A stretch of 64,000 nt of DNA from Blastococcus carthaginiensis (lineage in GTDB: Bacteria; Actinomycetota; Actinomycetes; Mycobacteriales; Geodermatophilaceae). The position numbers and the translations under genes were made by a program. Below the pieces are notes generated by a model. That model was not told the origin of the DNA, searched no databases, and saw only the letters and a program-made list of their open reading frames with translations. Shown in pieces: positions 22,139 through 31,332 of this stretch; the stretch's first letter is position 1, and the number at the start of each line of letters is the position of its first letter. The stretch covers positions 77,521-141,520 of the forward strand of contig NZ_JASNFN010000018.1 in the NCBI RefSeq assembly GCF_030731085.1, read 5' to 3'.

Positions 22139-24985
22139 GTGCCCGGGACGACGCAGGACGAGGCAGCGCCGCGGTTCGAGCCGCCGGCGTCGCCCTTCGA
22201 CGCCCACGCCACCCTGCTGCACCTGCTCGCCCGGCTGCGCGCGTCCTCCGGTGCGACCCGGGTGTCGGTGTGGGTGCACGAAGCCACCACCGAGCTCGTC
22301 GTCCCGTTCCGCCAGTCCACCGCCGCCACCCGCGACCCGCTGCCCCTGCACCCGGCCCTGCGGACCCCCGCGAACCTGTGCGACTCCCCCTTCCTGTCCG
22401 CCGTCGTCACCGGTCGCCAGGCCGTCGTCGCCCACGCCGACGGCCGCCGCGCCGAGGACCGCCAGCTCGCCGAGGTCGGCATCCGCTCGGGCCACGGCGA
22501 ACCGCTGCTGCTCGACGGGCAGGTCGTCGGCGTCCTGACCGTCGAGCCCGCCGCCGCCGCGGCCCCCCACCTGCTGCGCCAGGTCACACCCCGGATCGCC
22601 GCCGCGCTGGCCGAGGCCTGGACCCGCCGCACCCAGCAGCGCCGGCTGGACCAGGCCGGCGTCCTGCTCACGCTGATCGAGTCCGCCGCGCAGGCCCAGT
22701 CGATGGACCACCTGCTCGGCTCGGCCTGCCGCCAGCTCGCCGAGCTCGGCGGAGTCGAGCGCGCCTGCGTCTTCCTCCTCGAGGACGGCCGCCTCGTGCC
22801 CCGCATGGCGGCCTACGCCGACGGGCGGCGCGACCTCGCCACCTGGCAGCAGTTCCGCGCCGCACCCGTGGCCCTGGAGCTGGCCGAGACGGTGCTGCGC
22901 ACCGGCAACCCGCTCACCGCCGACCGCGACTCCGACCTGGTCTCGGGGTGGTGGGTCGACTCCTTCCAGATCGCCTCCGCGCTCGCCGTCCCCCTCGGCC
23001 GCAGCCCCGAGCTGGCCGGGGTCCTCACCCTGGACAGCACCCAGGTGCGGCCGTTCTCCGAGGACGTCCGCCGGCTGGCCGCCGCCGCCGGTGCCCACCT
23101 GGGAGGCGTCATCGAGCAGGCCCGCACCAGCCAGGCCCGCGCGGCCTCGCTCGCGACCGCCCGGGTCGTCCGGCAGCTGCTCGTCGACGGCTCGGCCGTC
23201 ACCGGGGCGGCGGCCGCCGCCGAGGTGGTGGCCCGCGCCGTCCAGCGGCTGGCCGGCACCGACCGCAGCGCCGCCTACCTGGTCGACGGCGACGACCGCA
23301 TCCGCGAGGTCCGGCACGTCGACTGGCCGGAGGAGCACAAGCAGGTCGTGCAGGACCGGCTGGTCGGCCGGCCGGCGTCCGGCGTGCCCCTGTGGCGGCT
23401 CGCGACGGAGGAGTGTGCCCCCGTCTTCGTCGAGGACGCGACCAGCACCGACCTGCTCGACCCGGACCTCGTGCGGACCCTCGGGGTGAGCTCCTGGATC
23501 AGCGTGCCGCTGATGTCCGGCGACCGGCTCCTGGGCCTGGTCGTCACCGGATCGGTCGGCAGCAGCCGCACCTGGAGCCCCTCGGTGCGCGACGCCGTCC
23601 GGCAGGTCACCCTCGAGGGCGCGCTGGTCGTGGAGAACGCCGAGCTGCGCGCCACCGAGCAGGAGCGCCTGGCCCAGCTGGCCACCGAGGCCCACCACGA
23701 CCCGCTCACCGGCCTGCCCAACCGCCGCAAGTTCATCGAGACCGTCGAGACGACCGTCCACGGCGACCGCGCCCGGCGGTGCGCCCTGCTCATGGTGGAC
23801 CTCGACCGGTTCAAGGAGATCAACGACAGCTTCGGGCACAGCGTCGGCGACGACCTGCTGTGCCTGGTCGGCCCCCGCCTGGAGCGGACGCTGCGCCCCG
23901 GCGACCTGCTGGCCCGCATGGGCGGTGACGAGTTCGCCGTCCTGCTGCCCGACGCCGACGCCGACCGGGCCCGCGAGGTGGCCGACGGGCTGGGCGCCGC
24001 GCTGCGTGACGCCTTCGTCCTGGCCGGCATGTCGCTGCACGTGGACGCCAGCATCGGCATCGCCCTCTGCCCCGACCACGGCCGTGACCGCTCGCTGCTC
24101 CTCGCCCGGGCGGACTCCGCGATGTACGCGGCGAAGCGCGGGCGCCGGGGCTACGAGGTGTGGGCCCCCGACGGCACCCCGGCCACCCGCGACCGGCTGC
24201 AGACGCTGGAGCAGCTGCGATCGGCCCTCGACGGCGAGGAGCTCGTCAACCACTACCAGCCCCAGCTGGACCTGCGCACCGGGTCCGTCGCCGGGGTGGA
24301 GGCACTGGTCCGCTGGGACCACCCCGACCGCGGCCTGCTCTACCCCGACGTCTTCCTGCCCCTGGCCGAGCAGGCCGGCCTCATGCGCCGGCTGGCGCTG
24401 CGGGTGCTCGAGCGCTCGCTGCGGGACCTGCACACCTGGCGCACGCAGGGCCACGACCTGTCGGTCGCGGTGAACCTCTCGGTGTCCAACCTGCAGGACG
24501 TCGCCCTGCCCGAGCAGGTGGAGATGCTGCTCGACACCTGCTCGGTGCCGGCGAGCTCACTGGTCCTGGAGATCACCGAGGACGTCCTGATGGCCGACGC
24601 CGCCCGCAGCCAGCAGGTGATGGCCGGGTTGCGCCGGCTGGGCGTGCGGCTGTCGGTGGACGACTACGGCACGGGGTACTCGTCGCTCTCCTACCTGCGG
24701 GCGCTGCCGGTGGACGAGCTCAAGCTCGACCGCAGCTTCGTCACCCACCTGACGTCCGACCCGCGGGCGGCGGCGATCGTGCGCAGCACCCTGCAGCTGA
24801 GCCGCGACCTCGGGATGAGCATGGTCGTCGAGGGCGTCGAGGACGCCGACGCGCTGGGCGCGCTGTGCGAGTGGGGCTGCGACGTCGCGCAGGGGTACCA
24901 CATCTCCCGGCCCATGCCGGCCGAGCGGGTGCTGGGCTGGCTCAACGCCCGCCCCCTGCCCGCCGCGGCACCACGGCGGGACTGA
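22139..24985 (+). CDS. multi-GAF sensor GGDEF-EAL protein (c-di-GMP turnover)
   Basis: About 948 residues from the GTG at 22139. Longer in-frame starts back to 21959 exist, but that stretch looks non-coding (Pro/Gly-rich) and overlaps the fdxA promoter region. Three GAF-like sensor segments lie at about 20-165, 170-330 and 345-500. The GGDEF domain has RMGGDEFAV with an inhibitory RxxD (RPGD) five residues before it. The EAL domain has VEALVRWDHP, NLSVSNLQ, EITEDVLM, DDYGTGYSSL and KLDRSFV, so both catalytic sites look intact. It could make or degrade cyclic di-GMP depending on the sensor input. No membrane segment is seen. It is monocistronic. Confidence 0.85.
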   Translation: MPGTTQDEAAPRFEPPASPFDAHATLLHLLARLRASSGATRVSVWVHEATTELVVPFRQSTAATRDPLPLHPALRTPANLCDSPFLSAVVTGRQAVVAHADGRRAEDRQLAEVGIRSGHGEPLLLDGQVVGVLTVEPAAAAAPHLLRQVTPRIAAALAEAWTRRTQQRRLDQAGVLLTLIESAAQAQSMDHLLGSACRQLAELGGVERACVFLLEDGRLVPRMAAYADGRRDLATWQQFRAAPVALELAETVLRTGNPLTADRDSDLVSGWWVDSFQIASALAVPLGRSPELAGVLTLDSTQVRPFSEDVRRLAAAAGAHLGGVIEQARTSQARAASLATARVVRQLLVDGSAVTGAAAAAEVVARAVQRLAGTDRSAAYLVDGDDRIREVRHVDWPEEHKQVVQDRLVGRPASGVPLWRLATEECAPVFVEDATSTDLLDPDLVRTLGVSSWISVPLMSGDRLLGLVVTGSVGSSRTWSPSVRDAVRQVTLEGALVVENAELRATEQERLAQLATEAHHDPLTGLPNRRKFIETVETTVHGDRARRCALLMVDLDRFKEINDSFGHSVGDDLLCLVGPRLERTLRPGDLLARMGGDEFAVLLPDADADRAREVADGLGAALRDAFVLAGMSLHVDASIGIALCPDHGRDRSLLLARADSAMYAAKRGRRGYEVWAPDGTPATRDRLQTLEQLRSALDGEELVNHYQPQLDLRTGSVAGVEALVRWDHPDRGLLYPDVFLPLAEQAGLMRRLALRVLERSLRDLHTWRTQGHDLSVAVNLSVSNLQDVALPEQVEMLLDTCSVPASSLVLEITEDVLMADAARSQQVMAGLRRLGVRLSVDDYGTGYSSLSYLRALPVDELKLDRSFVTHLTSDPRAAAIVRSTLQLSRDLGMSMVVEGVEDADALGALCEWGCDVAQGYHISRPMPAERVLGWLNARPLPAAAPRRD

Positions 24986-25033
24986 GCAGGGGCGCCTCCA
25001 CCCCCGGCGGTGCCGGACGCCATGATCGGCGCC

Positions 25034-25787
25034 GTGACCGCCGCCGCCACCACCCGGGTCGCCGAGCTGGAACGTCTGGCCGCCCGCACCTGGCGGGGGC
25101 TGGAGAAGGAGCCCTACGGCGACTGGCTGCTCCGCGCCGGCGGCGGGTTCACCGGCCGGGCCAACTCCGTGCTCGTGACCGGGGATCCGCCGGAGGGCCT
25201 GCGCGCCGCCGTCGCCGCGGTCACCGCCTGGTACGCCGACCGGGGGCTGCGCGCCTGCGCCGCCGTCCCGACCCCCGGGGGCGAGGCCGCCGACGCCGCC
25301 TTCGCCGCCGCCGGCTGGACCCGCGACGAGGACACGCTGGTGCTCGTCGGGCCGGCCGGCCCCTGGCCCGGCGCCGACGACCCGGTGCTGCTCGACGACG
25401 CCCCCGACGAGGTGTGGCTGGCCGGCTACCGGCACCGCGGCGCGGCCCTCCCGGCCATCGCGGCGGCCGTCCTGCGCCACGCCGAGCGGCCGCTGTTCGC
25501 CTCCGTGCGGCCCGACCCCGCGGCGGACCGGCCGGCCGCGGTCGCCCGAGGCGTGGTCAGCGGCGGCTGCCTCGTGGTCAGCGCCGTGACCGTCGACGAG
25601 CCCTACCGGCGGCGCGGCCTGGCGACGGCGGTGATGGCGGCGCTGGCCACCGAGGCGCGCACCCGCGGGGCGACGTCCTGCCTCCTGCAGGTGACCGCGT
25701 CGAACACCCCGGCGCTGGCCCTCTACGCCCGGCTGGGGAACACCTACGCACCACCGCTACCACTACCGGTGGGCCCCGCCGAGCTGA
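25034..25787 (+). CDS. GNAT-family acetyltransferase, apparent frameshift near the C-terminus
   Basis: TRVAELERLAARTWRGLEK, DWLLRAGGGFTGRANSV and the acetyl-CoA motif AVTVDEPYRRRGLATAVMAA (about 190) identify a GNAT N-acetyltransferase with a duplicated fold. The frame should end near LALYARLG plus an aromatic/His-rich tail. That tail (THHRYHYRWAPPS then stop at 25785-25787) is present, but in another frame, after about base 25745. In the original frame the ORF runs on antisense through DUF6113 into mshB to 26317, and that extension looks non-coding. One extra T near 25745 explains it, as a real mutation or an assembly error. The GTG at 25034 follows CATGAT by 7 nt (leaderless); ATG 25022 is an alternative. 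The substrate is unknown. Confidence 0.75.
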
Positions 25788-26169
25788 TCCGGCGGGCGGG
25801 TGTGCCCAGCGCGAGCCCCAGCGCGAGGGCGCCGGCGAGCACGCCCAGCAGCAGGAACGCGGTGCTCACCAGGCCGAGCGCACCGCCGGAGACCAGCAGC
25901 AGGTCCCCCTCGGGCCGCCGCGCCACGGCCGCGACCACCACCACCAGCCACGTGACGGCGGGGAGGGCGGCGACCACCTTGGACCCGCTCAGCCGCAGCG
26001 CCGCGCCGACCAGCAGCAGGTTGCCCGCCACCGCGGCCACCACCGAGACCGGCACCAGGACGCCGCCGACGCGCAGCGGCAGCCAGAGGACCTCGACGAC
26101 GGCCAGCCACGCCGCGACCACGACGGCGACGACGCCCAGGGCCACCGTGCCCGGCCCCCGGCCGCTCAC
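25744..26169 (-). CDS. DUF6113-type small membrane protein
   Basis: 141 residues with about four hydrophobic spans: VALGVVAVVVAAWLAVVEVL, VLVPVSVVAAVAGNLLLVGA, ALPAVTWLVVVVAAV and GLVSTAFLLLGVLAGALALG. It looks like the small membrane proteins (DUF6113) that follow mshB in many actinobacteria; the function is unknown. The GTG start at 26169 overlaps the mshB stop as GTGA, so it is translationally coupled. Its 3' end overlaps the C-terminal region of the convergent GNAT gene. Confidence 0.75.
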   Translation of the reverse strand: MSGRGPGTVALGVVAVVVAAWLAVVEVLWLPLRVGGVLVPVSVVAAVAGNLLLVGAALRLSGSKVVAALPAVTWLVVVVAAVARRPEGDLLLVSGGALGLVSTAFLLLGVLAGALALGLALGTPARRISSAGPTGSGSGGA

Positions 26170-27059
26170 CCCTCGAGACCGGCGAAGAGGTCGTCCTCCC
26201 GGCCGTCGGGACCGGTGGCCGGGCCGCGCTGCCCCGCGACCAGCCGGTAGTACTCGACGCCGAGCACCTCCTGGCCGAGGTTGTTCGACAGCGCGAAGAA
26301 GGGGCCGTCGACGGTGATCTGGGTGGGGTGGGCGCGCATGGCGGCGTCCTTGCGGCGGGCGTACGCCCGGGCGTCCACGGCGCAGGCGACGACCTCGTCG
26401 GGCACCACGAACGGGATGTCGTCGAGATCGCCCAGCCCCTCGAAGGGCGAGGCCTCGCCGAGGGCGGCCATGGCCTCGATGCCCTCGCGCAGCACCGAGC
26501 GGGGCATGGCGTTCCAGTACACCTTCACCACCTCCCACGCCGCGCCGAGGTCGGGGCGGTAGCCCGGGTCCGCGGCGGCCTCGACCGCCCGCATCGCCAC
26601 GCGATGCGCCTGGATGTGGTCCGGGTGGCCGTACCCGCCGAACTCGTCGTAGGTGACGACGACCTGCGGGCGCACCTCGCGCACCACGGCGACGGCGTGC
26701 GCCACCGCCTCGTCGAGGTCGGCGTTCCAGAAGGCCCGCGGGTGCTCGTTGGCCGGCGTCCCCATCATCCCCGAGTCGCGGTACCGCCCGGGTCCGCCGA
26801 GGAAGCGGACGTCCTCGACCCCGAGGGCGGCCATCGCCTCGCGCAGCTCCCAGATCCGGTAGCCGCCGAGCTGGTCGGCCTGGTCGGCGGCGAGCTGGGC
26901 CAGCTCGGGCACCAGGATCTCGCCCTCCTCCCCCAGCGTGCAGGTGAGCAGGGTGACCCCGACGCCCTCGGCGACGTACCGGGCCATCGTGGCCCCGTTG
27001 TTGATCGTCTCGTCGTCGGGGTGCGCGTGGACGAGCAGCAGGCGTCGGTCAGCGGTCAC
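26166..27059 (-). CDS. mshB: N-acetyl-1-D-myo-inositol-2-amino-2-deoxy-alpha-D-glucopyranoside deacetylase (MshB)
   Basis: 297 residues of the PIG-L/LmbE zinc deacetylase family. LLLVHAHPDDETINNGATMA at the N-terminus carries the zinc-binding His-Pro-Asp-Asp and the catalytic Asp. VVTYDEFGGYGHPDHIQAH (about 140) carries the other zinc His residues. In mycothiol-producing actinobacteria this enzyme deacetylates GlcNAc-inositol before cysteine ligation by MshC. The length fits MshB rather than the shorter Mca-like or generic PIG-L proteins, but a mycothiol S-conjugate amidase is the main alternative. The GTG at 27059 sits directly before the conserved LLLVHAHPDDE, with GAGAAT 8 nt upstream. Confidence 0.88.
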   Translation of the reverse strand: MTADRRLLLVHAHPDDETINNGATMARYVAEGVGVTLLTCTLGEEGEILVPELAQLAADQADQLGGYRIWELREAMAALGVEDVRFLGGPGRYRDSGMMGTPANEHPRAFWNADLDEAVAHAVAVVREVRPQVVVTYDEFGGYGHPDHIQAHRVAMRAVEAAADPGYRPDLGAAWEVVKVYWNAMPRSVLREGIEAMAALGEASPFEGLGDLDDIPFVVPDEVVACAVDARAYARRKDAAMRAHPTQITVDGPFFALSNNLGQEVLGVEYYRLVAGQRGPATGPDGREDDLFAGLEG

Positions 27060-27132
27060 GATCGGCCATTCTCCCCGAGGCGGTCCGCGGCGCGCGCAGG
27101 CCCGGGCCGCACCCGCGTCCACCCCCACCGGA

Positions 27133-27172
27133 GCGCGTCCTCCCCCACCGCGGACCGCGAGGGAGGACGCGC
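27133..27172 (-). terminator. hairpin after the oligopeptide ABC operon
   Basis: Perfect 12-bp arms 27133-27144 and 27161-27172 enclose a 16-nt loop, downstream of the oppF-type stop (27230) and upstream of mshB. It is probably the operon terminator. There is no T-run. Confidence 0.4.
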
Positions 27173-27173
27173 C

Positions 27174-27194
27174 GGGATCAGGTCACCTGATCCC
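27174..27194. promoter_or_regulatory. 21-bp dyad: two 10-bp arms around one base
   Basis: GGGATCAGGT (27174-27183) and ACCTGATCCC (27185-27194) flank a single C. The near-complete symmetry without a loop suits a dimeric repressor better than an RNA hairpin. It lies between the oppF-type gene and mshB. Confidence 0.35.
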
Positions 27195-27229
27195 AGCGGG
27201 GTCCGCGTGACCGACGCCGGCGCGGGGGC

Positions 27230-28282
27230 TCAGCCCTCCGTGGGGACGACGGCGCGCGCCTCGGCGAAGTGGCACGCCGACGGGTGGCCCTGCCCGCGGT
27301 CGACCAGGGCCGGCGGCTCGGTGGCGCAGATGTCCTGGGCCTTCCAGCAGCGGGTGCGGAAGCGACACCCCGACGGCGGGTTGGCCGGGCTCGGGACGTC
27401 ACCCTGCAGCAGGATCCGCTCCTTGAGCCCGCGCAGGTGCGGCTCGTGCACCGGCACGGACGAGAGCAGGGCCTGCGTGTACGGGTGGGCGGGAGAGCCG
27501 TAGACCTGCGCGTCGGTGCCCTCCTCCACGATGCTGCCCAGGTACATCACCGCGACGCGGTCGGAGATGTGGCGCACCACCGACAGGTCGTGGGCGATGA
27601 ACAGGTAGGAGAGCCCGAAGTCGTTCTGCAGGTCCTCGAGCAGGTTGACGACCTGCGCCTGGACGGAGACGTCCAGGGCGCTCACCGGCTCGTCGCAGAC
27701 GATGACCTCCGGCTGCAGGGCGAGGGCCCGGGCGATGCCGATGCGCTGCCGCTGCCCGCCCGAGAACTGGTGCGGGTACCGGTTGACGAAGTCGGGGTTG
27801 AGGCCCACCCGCTCCATCAGCTCCTGCGTGCGCTGCAGCCGCCCCTTCTTCGGCGCGATGTCGGCGTGCACCGACCAGCCCTCGGCCACGATGTCGCCGA
27901 CGGTCATGCGCGGGTTCAGCGAGGCGTACGGGTCCTGGAAGATGATCTGCACCTCGCGCCGGTACTGCTTGAGCGCGCGGCCGCTCATCTTCGTGACGTC
28001 CTCGCCCTTGTAGAGGATCTGCCCGCTGGTCGGCTTCTCGAGGGCCACCAGCATCTTGGTGACCGTCGACTTGCCGCACCCGGACTCGCCGACCAGACCG
28101 ACGGTCTCACCCCGGCGCAGCGTCAGGTTGACGCCGTCGACCGCGCGGACGTGGCCGACCGTGCGCCTGAGGACGATGCCCTGGGTCAGGGGGAAGTGCT
28201 TCTTGAGGTCCTTGACCTCGAGCAGCACCTCGCCCGGCGTGTGCACCGGGCGGTCGGCTGCTGCGTCGACGGCGTCAGACAC
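27230..28282 (-). CDS. oligopeptide/dipeptide ABC transporter ATP-binding protein (OppF-type)
   Basis: 350 residues. Walker A is GLVGESGCGKST (about 55), the Q-loop IIFQDPYASLNPRM, the signature FSGGQRQRIGIARAL and Walker B VIVCDEPVSALDVS; the switch His is in FIAHDLSVVRH. The C-terminal oligopeptide-transporter extension (HPYTQALLSSVP, NPPSGCRFRTRCWKAQDIC with its Cys cluster) is complete. It hydrolyses ATP with the OppD-type partner to drive peptide import. The GTG start overlaps the upstream gene by 8 nt. It is the last gene of the operon, followed by a hairpin. Confidence 0.93.
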   Translation of the reverse strand: MSDAVDAAADRPVHTPGEVLLEVKDLKKHFPLTQGIVLRRTVGHVRAVDGVNLTLRRGETVGLVGESGCGKSTVTKMLVALEKPTSGQILYKGEDVTKMSGRALKQYRREVQIIFQDPYASLNPRMTVGDIVAEGWSVHADIAPKKGRLQRTQELMERVGLNPDFVNRYPHQFSGGQRQRIGIARALALQPEVIVCDEPVSALDVSVQAQVVNLLEDLQNDFGLSYLFIAHDLSVVRHISDRVAVMYLGSIVEEGTDAQVYGSPAHPYTQALLSSVPVHEPHLRGLKERILLQGDVPSPANPPSGCRFRTRCWKAQDICATEPPALVDRGQGHPSACHFAEARAVVPTEG

Positions 28283-29330
28283 CGAGGACCTCCTCGCTGT
28301 AGTGGCAGGCCGCCTCGCGCCCCGGGACGACCAGCCGCAGCGGCGGGACGTCGGCGACGCAGTCGCGGCCGGTGGCGGCCTCCGCGCCGGTCCGGCGCCG
28401 GGGGCAGCGCGGGTTGAAGGGGCAGCCCGACGGGATGGCGGCGAGGTTGGGCGGCTGCCCCCCAATGGGCTGGAGCCGGCCGCCCTTGACCTCCACCTGC
28501 GGGATGGAGCGCATCAGCCCGTCGGTGTAGGGGTGCGCGGGGTTGCCGAACACCTCGTCGACCGTCCCGCGCTCGACGATGCGGCCGGCGTACATGACGG
28601 CCACGTTGTCGGCCACCTCGTTGACCACACCGAGGTCGTGGGTGATGAGGATGAGCCCCATCCCGGTGTCCCGCTGGAGGTCCTTGAGCAGGTCCATCAC
28701 CTGGGCCTGCACGGTGACGTCGAGCGCGGTCGTCGGCTCGTCGGCGATGAGGATGCGCGGGTCCAGCGCGAGCGCCATGGCGATCATGACCCGCTGGCGC
28801 ATGCCGCCGGAGAACTGGTGCGGGTAGTCGTCCACCCGCTGCTTGGCGGCCGGGATGCGGACCCGGTCCATGAGCTCGACGGCCTTCTGCTTGGCCTCCT
28901 TGCGCGACGTGCCCCGGTGCGCCCGGAACATCTCGCCGATCTGGAAGCCGACGCTGTACACCGGGTTCAGCGAGGACAGCGCGTCCTGGAAGATCATCGC
29001 GATACCCGGGCCGCGGACCTTGCGCTGCTCCTCCTCCGGCAGCGTGAGCAGGTCACGCCCCTCGAAGACGATGCGTCCGCTCGTGATCTCGGCCGGCGGC
29101 GAGTCGAGGATGCCCATGATCGCCTGTGCGGAGACGGACTTGCCCGAGCCGGACTCGCCCAGGATGGCGAGGGTCTCCCGCTCCGAGACGGTGTAGCTCA
29201 CGCCGTTGACGGCGTTCACCAGCCCCGACTCGGTGCGGAACTGCACCCGCAGGTCGTCGACCTCGAGGACGGGCGCCCCGGCGCCGCGCGGGGCGGGGCC
29301 GGACGGGAGGGACGTGGACGCGGTGCTCAT
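28275..29330 (-). CDS. oligopeptide/dipeptide ABC transporter ATP-binding protein (OppD-type)
   Basis: 351 residues. Walker A is AILGESGSGKSVSAQ (about 57), with the Q-loop MIFQDALSSLNPVY. The signature is FSGGMRQRVMIAMAL, Walker B is ILIADEPTTALDVTVQ, and LITHDLGVVNEVAD carries the switch His. The C-terminal Cys-rich extension (IPSGCPFNPRCPRRR...GRDC...ACHYSEE) is typical and binds a 4Fe-4S cluster in some homologues. It pairs with the OppF-type subunit. The start overlaps the upstream permease stop as ATGA. Confidence 0.93.
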   Translation of the reverse strand: MSTASTSLPSGPAPRGAGAPVLEVDDLRVQFRTESGLVNAVNGVSYTVSERETLAILGESGSGKSVSAQAIMGILDSPPAEITSGRIVFEGRDLLTLPEEEQRKVRGPGIAMIFQDALSSLNPVYSVGFQIGEMFRAHRGTSRKEAKQKAVELMDRVRIPAAKQRVDDYPHQFSGGMRQRVMIAMALALDPRILIADEPTTALDVTVQAQVMDLLKDLQRDTGMGLILITHDLGVVNEVADNVAVMYAGRIVERGTVDEVFGNPAHPYTDGLMRSIPQVEVKGGRLQPIGGQPPNLAAIPSGCPFNPRCPRRRTGAEAATGRDCVADVPPLRLVVPGREAACHYSEEVLGV

Positions 29331-30268
29331 GAACGCTGCTTCGGGTCGAGGGCGTCGCGCAGGGCGTCACCCATGAGGACGAAGGCCATCACCGTCAGGG
29401 TGAGGATGAGGCTCGGGAAGAGGACGGCGTGCGGCGCGGTCCGCAGCAACGACTGCCCGGTGTCGATCTGGAGCCCCCAGGAGATCGCCGGCGGCTGCAG
29501 GCCCACCCCGAGGAAGGTCAGCGTCGCCTCCGCGGCGATGAGGATGCCGATGGTGATCGTGGCGTAGACCAGGACCGGCGCCACGGCGTTGGGCAGGATG
29601 TGCCGCACGAGGATGCGCGTGTCGGACGCACCCATGGCCCGGGCCGCGGCGACGTAGTCCGAGCTCTTGATCGCGATCACCTGCGATCGGACCAGCCGCA
29701 TGGCGGTCATCCAGCCGAACAGGGCGAGCGCGATCGCGACCGCGACGACGCCGCGGCCGAGGATGCCGCTGCGCAGGACCACCAGCGCTCCCAGGATCAG
29801 CGGCAGCGCGTAGAAGATGTCGGCGATCCGGCTCAGGATGCTGTCGGTGATACCGCCGTAGAAGCCGGAGATGGCGCCCACCAGGACCCCGAGCACCAGG
29901 ATCACGATCACGGCCAGCAGGCCGATGATCAGCGAGTTCCGGGCGCCGTAGACGACGTTGGCCAGGTAGTCGCAGCCCTGCTGGTCGAAGCCGAACCAGT
30001 GCTCCGCCGAGGGCCTGGCGTTGGAGTTGGACAGGCTGCACGACCGCGGGTCGACGCCGCGGGCGAAGACCGCCGGGAGCAGCGCCATCCCGACGAACAG
30101 CAGGCCCAGCACGGCGCCGATCCAGAACAGGACGTTGCGCCGGAGCTGGCGCCAGGCGTCGCTCCAGAGGCTGTTCTGGCGGGCCCCCGCCTCCTCGTCG
30201 TGCGTACCGGTCACGGCGCCGGCGCCGACCTCGTCGTGGCCGACGGCGGTCAGCTTCGGGTCACTCAT
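29327..30268 (-). CDS. oligopeptide/dipeptide ABC transporter permease (OppC/DppC-type)
   Basis: 313 residues with six membrane spans. An N-terminal OppC-like segment (SDAWRQLRRNVLFWIGAVLG) precedes the first. The permease EAA loop is DYVAAARAMGASDTRILVRHILPN (about 205-228). The large periplasmic loop after the first span is normal for OppC. It forms the transmembrane channel with the OppB-type protein. It overlaps both neighbours (8 nt and 4 nt), so the four transporter genes are tightly coupled. Confidence 0.92.
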   Translation of the reverse strand: MSDPKLTAVGHDEVGAGAVTGTHDEEAGARQNSLWSDAWRQLRRNVLFWIGAVLGLLFVGMALLPAVFARGVDPRSCSLSNSNARPSAEHWFGFDQQGCDYLANVVYGARNSLIIGLLAVIVILVLGVLVGAISGFYGGITDSILSRIADIFYALPLILGALVVLRSGILGRGVVAVAIALALFGWMTAMRLVRSQVIAIKSSDYVAAARAMGASDTRILVRHILPNAVAPVLVYATITIGILIAAEATLTFLGVGLQPPAISWGLQIDTGQSLLRTAPHAVLFPSLILTLTVMAFVLMGDALRDALDPKQRS

Positions 30269-31184
30269 AGCGGATCCTCGGGTCGAGGACGGCGTACAGC
30301 ACGTCGACGACCAGGTTGAAGAAGATGAAGACGAAGACCAGGAGCGTCACGATGCCGACGACGACGGCGCCCTCCTGGGCCCGCACGGCGTCGAAGACCG
30401 CCCGGCCGATGCCCGGCAGGTTGAACACCGTCTCGGTGACGATCGCGCCGCCCATCAGCGTGCCGATGTCGGCGCCGATGAACGTGACGACCGGGATCAG
30501 GCTGTTGCGCAGCGTGTGCCGGACGATCACGTCCCGGCGGGGCAGGCCCTTGGCGCGCGCGGTCCGCACGTAGTCGGCCCGCATGTTCTCGGCGATGCTC
30601 GTCCGGGTCAGCCGGGCCACGTAGGCCAGCGACCCGGCGGCCAGCACCAGACCCGGCAGCAGGTAGCTGTACCACCCGTCGTTGACGCCGGCGATCGGGA
30701 ACAGGCCCAGCTGGAGCCCGAAGGTGAACTGCGCGATGAAGGCGAGCACCAGGATCGGGATCGAGACGATCAGCGTGGTGCTCACCAGCACCACGTTGTC
30801 GAAGAAGCCGTTCTTGCGGATGCCGGCCATCACGCCGGCGACGATGCCGATGAGGATCTCGAAGGTGATGGCGACCAGCGCCAGCTTCACCGTGACCGGC
30901 ATCCGCTGGGTGATCGTGTCCAGCACCTCACGGCCGCGGAAGTCGGTGCCGAAGTCACCCTGCAGCAGGTCCCCCACGTACTTGACGTACTGCAGCCACA
31001 GCGGGTCGTTGAGGTTGAACTCCTCGGTCAGCTGGGCCACCACGGCCGGCGCGAGCGGTCGGTCACCGCCCAGGGCCCGGATCGGGTCGCCCGGCAGCGC
31101 GTAGACCAGCGCGAAGATCAGGAAGGAGGCCCCGAGCATGACCGGGATCGTGAGTAGAAGGCGGCGCGCGATGTAGCGGCCCAT
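30261..31184 (-). CDS. oligopeptide/dipeptide ABC transporter permease (OppB/DppB-type)
   Basis: 307 residues with six membrane spans. The N-terminus MGRYIARRLLLTIPVMLGAS is the family hallmark, followed by PGDPIRALGGD in the periplasmic loop. The EAA-type loop DYVRTARAKGLPRRDVIVRH is at about 210. GGAIVTETVFNLPGIGRAVF is also characteristic. It is the first permease gene of the operon, with GAGGAG upstream of its ATG. A 148-bp gap separates it from the substrate-binding protein gene upstream. Confidence 0.93.
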   Translation of the reverse strand: MGRYIARRLLLTIPVMLGASFLIFALVYALPGDPIRALGGDRPLAPAVVAQLTEEFNLNDPLWLQYVKYVGDLLQGDFGTDFRGREVLDTITQRMPVTVKLALVAITFEILIGIVAGVMAGIRKNGFFDNVVLVSTTLIVSIPILVLAFIAQFTFGLQLGLFPIAGVNDGWYSYLLPGLVLAAGSLAYVARLTRTSIAENMRADYVRTARAKGLPRRDVIVRHTLRNSLIPVVTFIGADIGTLMGGAIVTETVFNLPGIGRAVFDAVRAQEGAVVVGIVTLLVFVFIFFNLVVDVLYAVLDPRIRYE

Positions 31185-31332
31185 GTCGCTCCTCGGTCAG
31201 GACACGCCGGCCCCTGTCGTGGGCGCGGACGCGTCGTCCATGATGCGGGACGAGCCCGAGCGGCCGACCGCCGGGGAGCCCTGCCCGGTCTGGGCGAGGG
31301 TCCCCGGCGGCGGCCTGCGGTGTGCGGTCGCG

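Noticed and set aside
25790..26317. Continuation of the GNAT frame into DUF6113 and mshB.
   Set aside because: Low-complexity and antisense; explained by a frameshift near 25745.
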